Shown piece after piece: positions 43,316 through 55,294 of a stretch of 64,000 nucleotides of DNA. Positions within the stretch are counted from its first letter, which is position 1, and every line of letters begins with the position of its first letter. A program made the translations under genes and the position numbers. Under the pieces are notes generated by a model. That model ran no database searches. It saw only the letters and a program-made list of their open reading frames with translations, and was not told the origin of the DNA. The stretch covers positions 34,267,832-34,331,831 of the forward strand of contig NC_135549.1 of assembly GCF_964340395.1 (NCBI RefSeq), in the 5' to 3' direction. This DNA is from Glandiceps talaboti (lineage: Eukaryota > Hemichordata > Enteropneusta > Spengelidae).

Positions 43316-44019
43316 CATAATTACGAAAAAAAGTATGTACCTTTGCATGTACACTTTAAGGGAAACTGAAATGGATGGTGACTGGGTGTATTTTTCATTG
43401 TATGACGTTTTATCTTTTACAAAGTAAATAACAATAAATAGCATAAATGCTCAGATTTGAGAGCATTTGTGTTATAAGTTTGACACCCCTGAAATGGAAT
43501 GAGCCACTAATCATTATGTGTAACTTTACACTTCACACTGTTGTTGATTCAGTGAAATAAACTAGAACAAGGAAAGTACGTAATTTTGCTGTGTGACTAG
43601 CGATTTAGTTAGTGTTTTGAAGTTTATTTTTGTCAATCTCTCAGTCACGTCCTGTATATGTTTGAGGCGGTAACTGTTTGGTGTGTGTGTGTGTGTGGGG
43701 GGGGGGGGTGTTGTACATCTATACATGTGTGTGTGACTGAATGAATGTAAAATATGTGTATATTTATAATGTACGTGTTATGCCAAAATTTGTGTCAGTT
43801 TGAGGTTTGAGGACATTGCAAAATAAGAGCTTGGTACACACAATAATCATTTATATGATATTTACTTACTATGATACAAGTATGATATTACATGTAGTAT
43901 TTTAGGACATGTAGGTCAAATGTTTGCATAATATGAATGTCACTAATTTCATGAAAAAAACTCAGAACGTTTATTATTTAATATTTTGTTTATGCATAAA
44001 TTATTAAATGCTAAAAAAG
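43316..44019. other. Gene-free right flank of the DIRS element
   Basis: No exon. A (GT)n(G)n tract lies at about 43680-43709. A 27-bp stretch near 43725-43753 (GTGTGTGTGACTGAATGAAT ...) is the complement of 35428-35454, a further sign of inverted duplication in this region. Confidence 0.5.
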
Positions 44020-44108
44020 AATGACTACCAAATCTTCCCTGTTGACTACCAGTTTTAAAAAGTGGTAGTCAAAGTGACTACAAATGAAAAAATTAATTTC
44101 AAGCCCTG
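44020..44108 (-). mobile_element. CAGGGCT-type transposon end, inverted partner of 35464
   Basis: On the minus strand it starts CAGGGCTTGAAATTAA and carries GTAGTC/GACTACCA motifs spaced as at 35464-35575. If the two ends belong to one element, it spans 8645 bp, or about 3.3 kb without the DIRS insertion. No matching 8-bp target duplication is evident. Confidence 0.5.
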
Positions 44109-44244
44109 AATATATATATAAAACCCGACTTGATTTTCTTCTACCCTCAACATATACTCCGCTCTGCGTGCAGACGTATCGAGCACTGTACTACGGACAA
44201 ATCTTACCACTGACTTCCTATATATATATATATATAAATTATAT

Positions 44245-44369
44245 ATTATAAACTTAATATCTGAAATAAGTAGATCTTAAGTCATAACTCAGAGTTTCTC
44301 ACTTCTGCAGTCATCAGATGGCTAGATCAATTTGATAAGGTTTGTATGTTGGCATAGATGGCTAGATCA
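44245..44369. repeat. Copy of the 35191-35315 repeat
   Basis: 125 bp identical to 35191-35315, again preceded by a TA tract. Here the second hairpin arm is missing and the 40-bp array follows instead. Confidence 0.95.
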
Positions 44370-45679
44370 ATTTGATAAGGTCTGTATGTTCCCATAGATG
44401 GCTAGATCAGTTTGATAAGGTCTGTATGTTGGCATAGATGGCTAGATCAGTTTGATAAGGTCTGTATGTTGACATAGATGGCTAGTTCAGTTTGATAAGG
44501 TCTGTATGTTGACAGAGATGGCTAGATCAATTTGATAAGGTCTGTATGTTGACATAGATGGCTAGTTCAGTTTGATAAGGTCTGTATGTTCCCATAGATG
44601 GCTAGATCAGTTTGATAAGGTCTGTATGTTGACATAGATGGCTAGTTCAGTTTGATAAGGTCTGTATGTTGACATAGATGGCTAGTTCAGTTTGATAAGG
44701 TCTGTATGTTGACGTAGATGGCTAGATCAGTTTGATAAGGTCTGCATGTTGACATAGATGGCTAGATCAGTTTGATAAGGTCTGTATGTTGACGTAGATG
44801 GCTAGATCAGTTTGATAAGGTCTGTATGTTGACGTAGATGGCTAGATCAGTTTGATAAGGTCTGTATGTTGACATAGATGGCTAGATCAGTTTGATAAGG
44901 TCTGTATGTTGACATAGATGGCTAGATCAGTTTGATAAGGTCTGTATGTTGACGTAGATGGCTAGATCAGTTTGATAAGGTCTGTATGTTGACATAGATG
45001 GCTAGATCAGTTTGATAAGGTCTGTATGTTGACATAGATGGCTAGATCAGTTTGATAAGGTCTGTATGTTCCCATAGATGGCTAGATCAATTTGATAAGG
45101 TCTGTATGTTGACATAGATGGCTAGATCAATTTGATAAGGTCTGTATGTTGGCATAGATGGCTAGATCAGTTTGATAAGGTCTGTATGTTCCCATAGATG
45201 GCTAGATCAATTTGATAAGGTCTGTATGTTGACATAGATGGCTAGATCAATTTGATAAGGTCTGTATGTTGGCATAGATGGCTAGATCAGTTTGATAAGG
45301 TCTGTATGTTCCCATAGATGGCTAGATCAGTTTGATAAGGTCTGTATGTTGACATAGATGGCTAGATCAGTTTGATAAGGTCTGTATGTTGACATAGATG
45401 GCTAGATCAGTTTGATAACATCTGTATGTTCCCATAGATGGCTAGTTCAGTTTGATAAGGTCTGTATGTTGGCATAGATGGCTAGATCAATTTGATAAGG
45501 TCTGTATGTTCCCATAGATGGCTAGATCAGTTTGATAACATCTGTATGTTCCCATAGATGGCTAGATCAGTTTGATAAGGTCTGTATGTTCCCATAGATG
45601 GCTAGATCAGTTTGACAAGGTTTGTATGTTCCCATAGATGGCTAGATCAGTTTGATAAGGTTTGTATGTTCCCATAGAT
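44317..45679. repeat. 40-bp minisatellite, about 34 units
   Basis: Unit GATGGCTAGATCAGTTTGAT then AAGGTCTGTATGTTGACATA, 40 bp. Variants sit at GACATA/CCCATA/GGCATA/GACGTA and at TCAA/TCAG. Similar variant blocks recur (CCCATA, GACATA, GGCATA around 45071-45300), so blocks of three units have been copied. The array ends 170 bp from a PGGHG exon, inside the presumed next intron. Confidence 0.97.
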
Positions 45680-45848
45680 TATGGCAAATTACGTAACAAG
45701 ATAGAAAAGTCAATCTACTTCTTATGGGGTAGTATATATATAAAGTGAATGGATGGATGGATGGATGGATGGATTGGTGTGTGTGTCTGTGTGTGTGTGT
45801 GTGTGCGTGCGTACACGAATGCAGGTATAATGCACATATAATACATAC
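45680..45848. repeat. Intron start with (GGAT)n and (GT)n microsatellites
   Basis: (GGAT)n at about 45749-45773 and (GT)n at about 45777-45806, lying within 100 bp of the splice donor at 45848. Confidence 0.9.
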
Positions 45849-46149
45849 CTGTTTGTAATAGCGTCTGTTGTTCACCATTTACCAATGTCAAGACATCAGC
45901 CCCCATACTATGACTTGTCATGTTAACAATCACATTGTCTTCAGAAATATCAAAGTCTAGTGAGGAATCTAAGTAGTTAAGTCCTGTGATATTAAATCTT
46001 GTAGTTGATGGTGGAAGGATAGGATTGAATTCCAAATGATCCAAATAGAGACGAAATCCTCCATACCCAAACAGCACGGCTTGTAGAAATCCACCCATAC
46101 CGGTACAGAAATTAATAGCACCAGTACCATCAGATACTTCTGTCCACAC
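45849..46149 (-). CDS. PGGHG: PGGHG (GH65 glucosidase) exon, C-terminal part of catalytic domain
   Basis: Protein-glucosylgalactosylhydroxylysine glucosidase removes glucose from the Glc-Gal disaccharide on hydroxylysine of collagen-type proteins (glycoside hydrolase family 65). The exon starts after TTTTCCAG at 46150 and begins VWTEVSDGTGAINF. It continues with TGMGGFLQAVLFGYGGFR, the family signature, then LPPSTTRFNITGLNYLDSSL and ends ...LLQTG before GTATGTAT (45848). It is 301 bp long. The start joins in phase 0 to the exon ending EPFK at 55295, rebuilding the EPFK/VWTE junction seen in vertebrate PGGHG. The next, last exon or exons are not found in the window. There is no stop or frameshift, so the gene looks functional. 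Confidence 0.88.
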
Positions 46150-46861
46150 CTGGAAAACATAATTTATGTATATAAATAGCACTAATGGCATTGTAGCACA
46201 ACTGTAAAATTTGTCATAATTTATACAAAATGTTCATCCACTTGCAAATACATCCTTGTTGTTACCCATGCAATATACACCATAATTTTAGTGTTGGTAT
46301 GTATACTTTCTTAGTTGCTACATGTACACAATGCAATGTACACAACCATTTTGGCTGCTAAAATGGGTATGGTCTTGCTGCTTGCTTACAAACATGGGAC
46401 CATTTCTTAAATGTTTATCCACATGCCTACCTATCCCTATTTTCATATTTGCAATACTCGCCATCAATTGACTCAATATGGACATGATTTGTTAATAGGC
46501 ATTTTTTCAAACATTTTTTGAATGTTTATTCATTTGCCACATACATTCTATGCAAAAAATTAGTTGTGCAAGTTTCAACGCTAGATTGAAAATCTGTGAT
46601 ATGCTGCTAACTACCTAACAACTGCCTTGACAACAGCAGTCAGCGCTATTTTTATCTACTGTATGAAGGGGTCATAGGTTAACTAGAATTGTGGGTCATG
46701 CATTTCCAACAATGTCTACACAGGACATGTTAGCTTACAACAAACTTACAAAAATATCAAAATCATCCAATCTGATAAATTTGACATTTCTTCTCGAAGC
46801 AAGTAGTTTTAAATAAATTAACAACTTTTAGTCTCTGATTTTATACACCCATTACAGTTTG
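46150..46861. repeat. PGGHG intron with modular-repeat fragment
   Basis: At about 46185-46550 it begins CATTGTAGCACAACTG and has diverged first-type modules (AATGGGTATGGTCTTGCTGC, CTTTGTTAATAGGCATT-like text). This is an old, 5'-end-only copy of the octamer-bearing family. No coding sequence is seen. Confidence 0.65.
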
Positions 46862-48200
46862 CCTATTGTAAGATCAGGTGTATAGAGGATGCGATGTTAC
46901 ATGTTTTAAATAATGTATATTCTCATTTTGAAAAAGATGGAAGTTCAATCAGATTAATGTACTTTGATTTTTCAAGTGCTTTTAACACAATACAGACACA
47001 TCTTATCGTTCAGAAACTTTTAGTGATGAACTTGTCACCTTCAACTTCAACTTACTAATAGATGACAGATGGTGTCTTTAAATGGTAACAAATCTGACAT
47101 AGAGTATACTAACACAGGGGCACCCCATGGCACTGTTTTAGCACCCTTCCTTTTCACACTGTATACTGCCAGCTGCCGGAATTCTGACATCTCGTGTCCA
47201 TTGGTCAAATTAGCAGATGATACAACAATGGTTGGGAAGATCAGCAATGATGATGATTCGATTTATTTAGATGAGATTGAGAGATTTACTGACTGGTGTG
47301 ATGATAATTATGTATCTTACAGTTTTAAAGACCAAAGAGCTCTATATTGATTTTAAGAAAGTTCAGTGTGACCCAGCACCTGTCCATATCAAAGACTCAA
47401 AATTAGACAGTGAATGATTATAAATACTTGGGTATCAAGCTTGGTAGTAGACTAAATGGGTTGAGAATACCAACTTATTACTAAGAAAGCTAACACTTGT
47501 CTGTACTGCCAAAGGAAACTAACGTCATTTGGTGTTAATAATAATAGTCACGATCTTTTAGGAGTGTTTTTACTGCAGTTGTTTGCAGTGATCTCACCTT
47601 TGGTATTGTTTGTTGGGAGGGAACTTGTCCCAACATGAGATGGGAAGACTAAACAAGATTATCAACAAGCGACCTACCATTCAGCTCGGCTGTTTTTTTT
47701 TGTACTATATAGAAGTGGTTCTGTTGTTCAGATCTTCCACTATGCAGTTTTGTTTTAGATTTTCTAGCTCTGTTCCAGACATCGCACAAATTTACAGCTA
47801 CCACATATATACCACAGGATTCTCCACAGGATTTGATGATAGGATAGTGGCTCATTAGCATAAGTTTACATAACAAAATAATTAATATTCGTGAGCAACT
47901 TAATGATAAAATCAAAGTACATCATAATAACAAACAAGTAGTATATACATATATGGCCAAAGGAAAGTTAAAGGACAATTTATTACTCACTCCAAACTAT
48001 TAGCAGTCCATTTTGATTGTAGTATTTTAATCAGGTCTTATATGTATGTTTATCTCACGAGTTTAACTTATATATACTTAATTTTATATCATTTCCCAAT
48101 GTTTTTAATTTGTAATTGTTATTGTTCAGTGCGTTTGAATATTTGTGTTATAATAGAAAGGGCACTATAGAAAATAAGTAAATGTTAAATGTTAAAAATT
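46862..48200 (+). mobile_element. Jockey/Rex1-type LINE, 5'-truncated and frameshifted
   Basis: The plus strand shows IEDAMLHVLNNVYSHFEKD and LMYFDFSSAFNTIQ (about 46890-46995), the first RT catalytic motif. Then come NTGAPHGTVLAPFLFTLYTA and LADDTTMVGKI (about 47110-47240). This box is LADD, so the usual aromatic residue before the two Asp is lost. LDEIERFTDWCDDNY and a tail FGIVCW / GGNLSQHEMGRLNKIINK (about 47600-47680) follow. The 3' end is the GGGCACTATAGAAAATAAGT then AAATGTTAAATGTT tail at about 48155-48200. Several frame changes make it dead. It lies on the strand opposite to the host gene, inside the PGGHG intron. Confidence 0.88.
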
Positions 48201-49679
48201 AGCACCAGTAAGAAATTCAACTTTAGATATCAATTTTTTCAACCAGTGTTTTTGATTATTTTTCTTAGTAAAGCTGAAATTATTTCAATCCAAATATCCA
48301 CAGATAAAGTAGACTTTTGAAATACTAAAAGATTGTGTACAGCTATATGCAGGCATAGTGTCTGTCCGAAATCTCGTGAAACATGAGACTTAGTCATGTA
48401 CTTTACTTTTGAGGAATAAAAAAAATGGCGATATTTGTGATGTCACAGCCATCATATTGAAAAATCTATGCTTTTATCACAATCTTATGATGTACCGTTG
48501 TACGATGTCAAACTACAAACTATAAGTGTTTTCAGATTAAAATTGAACATGAAACTGATAATCGGAGATAATATCCCCACTTTATCAAAAGGTACATTAG
48601 AATTTTCGTAGAGACTCTCTGCATTGGCAGAGGGTTTATGGTCTTAAACTCTTTTCACAACATTGAAGAATACACATCGAAAGTCTATACACAGAGCATT
48701 CATGAAGGCATTGATTTGATGTAGCCAGTTTGAACTTTGTCTTTGTAAATATTGAAGTATTTGTCATTCTTGTAATTAATGATCGTCTACATTGTTCTAT
48801 TCATGAAGAGATTTTTATGGTTCATTGTTCATTTTTACATCTGTGAAGCTGCTGTTGTGTAAGCAGCTCTGATTTTGTGCTCATTGAATAGGATCGCGGG
48901 ATGACTGATAGTGTCGCAGGAGTCAATGAAGGTGGTGTAGCCTGCGAAAGATATTTTGGCCTGTGCTGTGGAGAACCCTGATATTACTCCCGGGGACACA
49001 TATGGACTGCCCGAGGCAAATTTAGAAGAGAGCTAATCGATATTAAAAGTTGATTTGTAAATAAACTAGAATGTTATGAACCCTATTTAACTTCACTCTT
49101 TCACCACTATTCTCCCCATGGGACTGTATGCTATCCACTAGGACCCCTCATTAGCATACACATGATAAAACTGTGAGTGTGTTTTATGTACTAAAATGAA
49201 AATAAAAAACTTATAATTGCCTAATCTTTGAAAATTAGGTATCATTTTAAAGCCAAATAGATTGTCTACATCACACTTCAAATTACACACATCCAAACAT
49301 CACATGTACAGCTAGAATTTGGGTTAAAATAATAAAATTTTGATTAAAAATATGTGTGTTGGTTATTTATTGTCATATCTAAAATAAACATAATATTTAT
49401 ATCAGAAATAAAATACAAAATACCAACATTCATGTTCCTACAACACTCCTATATCCTGGTTATATTGTCAAAATGGGCGAAAATTTGATAAAAATGTTAT
49501 TTTCAGTCATAAAAATTTGAACGAAATTAATTAACAGCTCACTAATCCAATTTAATATGAAGCAACTGGCATTGAAAGTGTACTAAAATATCTGAAGTCG
49601 CCACCCCAATACAGTTTGAAAAGTTAGTTTGTGTAAACATAATTCATTATTTGACAGAAAAACAAAAAATAGCGCCAAT
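48201..49679. other. Intronic unique DNA
   Basis: No exon or recognisable repeat. Very AT-rich at 49.1-49.6 kb. Confidence 0.5.
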
Positions 49680-49845
49680 GGTGCTGTAGCACAACTGAAC
49701 AACTGAGCTGTTGCCATGGGCGTGGTCTTGTTGCTAGGCATGTGTGCATATACACCTTTTGAATTTTGGTTAATTTGTCTATGAATCCCTGTTGTTGTGT
49801 GTGTGTGTGTGTGTGTGTGAGTCTGTGTATGTGTCTGTCTGTGTC
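49680..49845 (+). repeat. Modular-repeat 5' end and (GT)n
   Basis: GGTGCTGTAGCACAACTGAA followed by one first-type module (TGCCATGGGCGTGGTCTTGT), then truncated into a GT microsatellite at about 49796-49845. Confidence 0.75.
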
Positions 49846-50440
49846 ATCGTTTTCTCCAAAAACGACTGGCTCAATTGAAACGAAATTTTGTACACATGTT
49901 CAAAAGGGTAATGGCAAGAACTGATTAGGTTTTGGTAAGCATCCCATGAAAATCAATGAGCAATTTACGTAATTAATGGTTTTCGGTAATGAGGCTATAT
50001 CTCAAGAATGCACGCTTCAAATTCATTATTATTTGGTACATACATTTGCAATACCAAAGCACACCTGTCCTGAAAATATTACTAATGTAGCTTTTAGTTT
50101 TATAAGTTATTGGAATATTTTCAGTAGGCCACAAAAAATAAAAAATAGTTTCTGGTCAGGAAATGTTGTCTAAAGTGGTGCGACTTTATCACCATTTTCT
50201 AAAAAACGACTTCAAACAAAATTTATTGCATGTGTTCCGTAGGGTAGTGACAAGAACTGATCAGGTTTTGGTAAACATCCCATGAATATTAACGAGCAAT
50301 TTACATAATTGATGGTTTTCGGTAATTAGGCTATATCTCAAGAATGCACTCTTCAAATTCAATATAATTTGATACATACATTTGCGATACCAAAGCACAC
50401 TTGTCCTGAAAATATTATTGATGTGGTGCAACGATGCAAT
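49846..50440. repeat. Diverged direct duplication, period about 344 bp
   Basis: Two copies of a block of about 245 bp, at about 49846-50095 and 50190-50435. They share ACTGATYAGGTTTTGGTAA, CATCCCATGAA, GGTTTTCGGTAATKAGGCTA and CCAAAGCACACYTGTCCTGA. The divergence implies an old event. Confidence 0.85.
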
Positions 50441-50949
50441 TTTTTTTACATTATCATTGCAGTTACTGTTCTTTTTATTTAGTACTTTACAGCAAGTGTG
50501 TATGTGGGGCAGATGTCATAGGCTAGTTCACGATTAGTTTTGCAGTTGTCTTCACTGGTGGCAATTAATGTAGGGAGAGTTACTTTCAATTTGTGTTTTC
50601 CCTTTCATCTGCAGACTGAATTGGCTAGACAAACATGAAAAAAAATTAACGCAGGAAGGGGGGTACTTAAGTGATGGGCACTGACCAGAAAGTTTTCTCT
50701 TTTTTTGGCCTTTAAAACTCTTTCTATGATAAGTGCTATGCTACAACAGTCTATAAAGCTTCACATTACATGTTGTGGTTGGCCAGGAGATCACTAATAG
50801 CAATGGGCAAATAGCAATCAATGAGAAAAAATAACTTTTTGCGTATGTTCTGTTGTATTCCAACAAGAAATTGTCTGTAGGAATGACAAGCTCAAAACTT
50901 TGCCCTTACGGAAGGCATTCAGTTTAAATCTGGTTTGAATGTTTACTCC
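50441..50949. other. Intronic unique DNA
   Basis: Nothing supported. Confidence 0.45.
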
Positions 50950-51396
50950 CTTGCCTACCAGATGATGTTGTTATTTAATCAAAACATACCGCCATTTGGT
51001 TGTTGCTAAGGGTGTGGTCATGGTTGCTAGGGCCAATTGCATCAAAATCCTTTGATGAAAATCTACAGAATAACACTTCCAGAAACATCTTTTAGAGATA
51101 CAAGTTTTTGACCAAAATTCACATTTTTACACCTATTTTGCATATCACTTATGTGATCATCAAGTCTGACTAATTCTTAATCTAAACATCCTTGAGAATG
51201 TTCCCACCAAATTTCAGACCGATCTGCCCAGTAGTTTTTTAGTTTAAGTCTTTTGACCAAAAATCACATTTTTGACCCAAATCACACGCTGGTGGTAAGA
51301 TCATTTTGATTTGAGCAATTTCCCAACAAGACACCCAAGGTAATACACCCACCAAATATCATGGCAATCGGTCCAGCGGTTTTTGACTTCAAGTTG

Positions 51397-51428
<32 letters not shown>

Positions 51429-51515
51429 AGACATACATGTACACTTTGCCATGCCTATAGCACTACTGAACCTTATCAGTTAATTTCTGAATTCAGTTGT
51501 GCTAAAAATTATCAC
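50950..51515 (+). repeat. Octamer-bearing modular repeat, 3' part
   Basis: One first-type module (GCTAAGGGTGTGGTCATGGT), then second-type modules with ACCGATCTGCCCAGTAGTTT. It ends in (CA)n, GCACTACTGAACCTTATCAG and TTCAGTTGTGCTAAAAATT. Confidence 0.8.
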
Positions 51516-52365
51516 TAAATTTATGCCGGAAATCAGTAAAAAATGACCACAAGTTGGAAGTATATGAGTCGGAATCATGTTGCCTTTTTGGCGCTTTTAC
51601 CAGGCATGCTTACCCACAAAGCAAATTATGCATTTGGGACTTCCAACTAACGTTGCGGTAATCTGATCCTTACATGTACTGTTTTGAGTTCACTCAGCCA
51701 TGTCCTTGTATAAAACAACGTATGGATAGACAAAATTTAGTGAAAATTTCTACCTTTATTTACATTTAAACTATGTTAGGGGAGACAGTTTTGCTTCGGC
51801 CACGTTGAAATTTTGAACTTTAACTTGAAATCACACCTATACAACCTGATAGGAAAATCAGCCAGATTGTGCGTAGGTTTCCCTCTGGGCCACTGACCTG
51901 CTGTAAACAGTGACTTTGTATAAATACAAGTCATTATAGAGCTGTAACAAAAAGAAATAAAGCCAAAACAATCCTTAAATATAGCAAAAATTTACCCCAA
52001 CATGGTAGTTTGGACGTCGGTATGGTAACAAGATTGTGTAAATTTGCTGATATTCAAAAATTCAACAGTAAACTGCTGCCAGCAGCTCAAATGGACTGAA
52101 GTGGGAATATTGATGCTTACACAATACTACCATGTGTTCCCACAGCTAAACACTTGCATTCACGATGTCTTTTGAGTCAAATTCAGTCAAAATATCCAAT
52201 GACAGTGTCATAATTTCTATCGTAGACCATGTTATGGGAGCCGTTAATTACTTCCGCCATGTTTAAATTCGATTTTGTTGGTGAAAAATGCACATAAAAA
52301 CTACAATCGCTCGTCATTTGGGCCGTACTTCAGATACGTTCACTGTCAAGTATTCAAAATAGCAG
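51516..52365. other. Intronic unique DNA
   Basis: No exon or repeat recognised. Confidence 0.45.
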
Positions 52366-52865
52366 GTACAATACAATACAATACAACTTTATTATCCCAA
52401 AGTAGGCAATGCTTTGTGTGACAGTCGAAAAAAAAAACACCATACATATACATGAAAAAAATATCTAAAACAAGATCACAAATATATTAAAATGCATACA
52501 ACAAATACAGTTTTAAAAAATATGAAGGGCAAGTCACAAATTAAAACAAAGGCAAACACTAAGACACATTAAAACAATGGAACAATGAGTTACTAATCAT
52601 TCCTCACATTGCTCAGTAAAGAAATTGCTGTCGGAATGAATGAATATTTAGCTTGGTTGGTTTTTGTCTTTGGAACTCTATAGCACCGATGGGATGGTAA
52701 AACTTCAAATTCTTGGTGAAAAAGATGCTGGTTATTGCTTAGTATGGTCTTAGCTTTCCTCAGAACTTGTTTTTCGTACAACTTGGCAAAGCTAGTCTGT
52801 TGTACGCCAATGATTATACTATCAGATGTTAACAATTCTACTAAGCCTGTTTTTGTTCTGTACAT
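52366..52865 (-). mobile_element. LINE 3' end (RT tail and 3' UTR)
   Basis: On the minus strand, SFAKLYEKQVLRKAKTILSN, then FEVLPSHRCYRVPKTKTNQA and YSFIPTAISLL match the last residues of a jockey-superfamily LINE polyprotein. They are followed by a stop (about 52593), an AT-rich 3' UTR, and the terminus TTTGGGATAATAAAGTTGTA then (TTGTA)n at 52366-52390. It is heavily 5'-truncated, as is usual for LINEs. Confidence 0.85.
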
Positions 52866-54165
52866 TTAGATTTCCAAACGAGCAAATTATAGAAAAACTT
52901 AAAATACTCTCACTGAATGATCTACAAAATAGAATTAACATCTTTTAGACAACTTTGAAGAAATTTCCTTAAAGTGTATGTAAATAGGTTTCCAAAGTTT
53001 CAGACTTTTTGCCTGGAAATGACGTAGTTTTCATAGGTGATTAAAGATTTGTGTGACATTTTTGACAAAAAGTACGATATTAATTACGAAAAATTACCGA
53101 AGTTGTTAAATGTATTTCATGACGTCACAACCGGAACGAACTTCAAATATGTCCGATTACATAACAAGCAATATCAATTCGATTCTACTATTTAGAAGTC
53201 GAAATTGAGAATGACAACAATACATGCAGTACTAGTGATGACGAAGAAGACGTGGTAGTGGGGGATGCTTGTATTTTACCATATATGTATGAACCACTAC
53301 AGCCAAACAACAATCCCCACCTGCAGATGGTCATTGACGATGTTATTGTCGACAGACTAAATAATACTATGATAATATGATAATAAAAAGTAGCTTTTTC
53401 AAATTAGAAGATGATGGAAAAAATTGGGTCGAAATTTCGAAAGTAGTTGTCCCATTGAGATCCTAACACCATAACAGTAGTACTATTTAGTGGGGTTATA
53501 TCAACTTACTGACCACCTGACTGCACGCTAACTGTGTTTGAACCGCCATTCAGATATTTCATGTGAACGTCTATGTAATTGAAGATCTGATCGGTTGTCA
53601 ATCTTTAAAGGATTTTGTGAAATCATCATTACCAGAAAAAATCAGAACAGTTCAAGAACGGCCAAATAATTTATTGACGGTGAGCACTGAGCATACACTG
53701 CGTTCCAGGGTAGCAGGGCGAGGTCTACCGCTAGAGCACCCAGTACAGTTCCGCACAACATGTGACTAGACACGCTCAGGAGAACTCACTAGGAATATAG
53801 TAGTATAGAGCCCGACGAACCCCTGGCTCTGTTCTCACTCTCAGTCAAATTTTGATGAACTTTGGTGATGAACTGACCTGTATAGGAGTATAGGACTGAA
53901 AGCAAAGCTTACTGACAGATTTTCACAGTCTTTCTTGTTTATAAGAAGAGGAATATTCATAAATGCAAGTACACCTGTCATTTATTTCTAAAATGAAATT
54001 TTATTGGATATTTGAAACAAGAAAGCTGGGCATTATGTCGTGTAGATGACAGTTTAAGCGATGTCATTTACATATAGTCACCTGATCAGAATGTAATGTG
54101 ATGCATCATTTTACGTCATTCGCAAACTGCACATGCATGAAACTAAGTTGCATGCAATCAACACA
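52866..54165. other. Intronic DNA with a possible decayed coding relic
   Basis: Around 53150-53380 (plus) short frames read VEIENDNNTCSTSDDEEDVV and PYMYEPLQPNNNPHLQMVID. They are acidic and end in a Y-x-Y-E-P motif reminiscent of the LFEPTTSS segment at 61.0 kb. There is no start, splice site or continuous frame. The rest shows nothing. Confidence 0.3.
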
Positions 54166-55025
54166 ATCAGAATGTATGTGTTGCCTAGACATCCATATTT
54201 TGATCTTTGCACTATACATCACCATTTGGCTGTTGTTATGGGAGTGGTCTTGTTGCTAGGTATATATATGTGTGCATTTTTGGAATGTCTATCCCCTTGT
54301 CTATTAATCGCTGATGTTATCTTTGCAATATACACCATCATTTGGTTATTACTATGGGCATAGTCTTGTTGCTATGCATATTTGCATACATTATTTGAAT
54401 CTTTATTCACTTGAATACCCATCCCTGTTTAATAATCTTTGTAATGTACATCATCATTTCACTGTTGCTAAGGGCCAGTTATGTCCACAGGTTTACAATG
54501 TAGAATGGCAACTGCAGAATAACCCCTCAAGAAACATCCCCACCAAGTTTCAGCCCCGCTCACCATGTAGTTTCCCAGATATAAGTTTTTTTGAACAAAA
54601 TTTGCATATTAATGGGATCATCATATGACATGTAGTTTTAGAATGATAGATTTTTGACAAAAAAATCACTTTTTATAGACATAATTTGTTGATCATTGAT
54701 GGAATCATCATGTCATATACAATTTTTCATCTACACATCCGAAGAACATTTCAACCAAATTTCAAACCAATCTGCCCAGTAGTTTTTGAATTTAATTTTT
54801 TTGACCAAAAATCACATTTTTTTACCTAAATCATACATCTATTATGTGATCATTTTGATGTAAACAATTTCCCAACTACTAACTATACACCTTAAGTAAT
54901 GTCCCAACCAAATACCAAGGCAATTGGTCCAGTGGTTATTGACTTTAAGTTGTTAGCACAAACACACACACACATATTTCACCATGACTATAAAACTACT
55001 AAATCTCAGTTCAGTTGTGCTAATA
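54166..55025 (+). mobile_element. Octamer-bearing modular repeat copy
   Basis: Three first-type modules (TTGTTATGGGAGTGGTCTTG, ATTACTATGGGCATAGTCTT, and CACTGTTGCTAAGGGCCAG) and three second-type modules. It ends (CA)n, CTAAATCTCAGTTCAGTTGT then GCTA at about 55022. It has fewer first-type modules than the 57 and 59 kb copies. Confidence 0.8.
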
Positions 55026-55294
55026 AAATCTGATTCATTACCACAATATTTCATTTTTTGTATACTTTGTAGCATGTCTATTAAGCTTATCACCGATTTG
55101 TACACCCAGACATTACTCCATGAATTCTGACAAAGCTGACCAGTGTACAGGGTTGATGAAAACAGTTTGGACATTATGAATCCACAGAATTGCCACCAAC
55201 AAGTTTCTCAGTGCCTGTTTTCATGGATTCATATATCAGTGATTTTCGGTGGAAAATAGTGATAAGATGCCACCATATAACAACTACCACATAC
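55026..55294. other. PGGHG intron, donor-proximal part
   Basis: Unique sequence directly 3' (on the minus strand) of the donor GTATGTGG at 55294. Confidence 0.6.
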
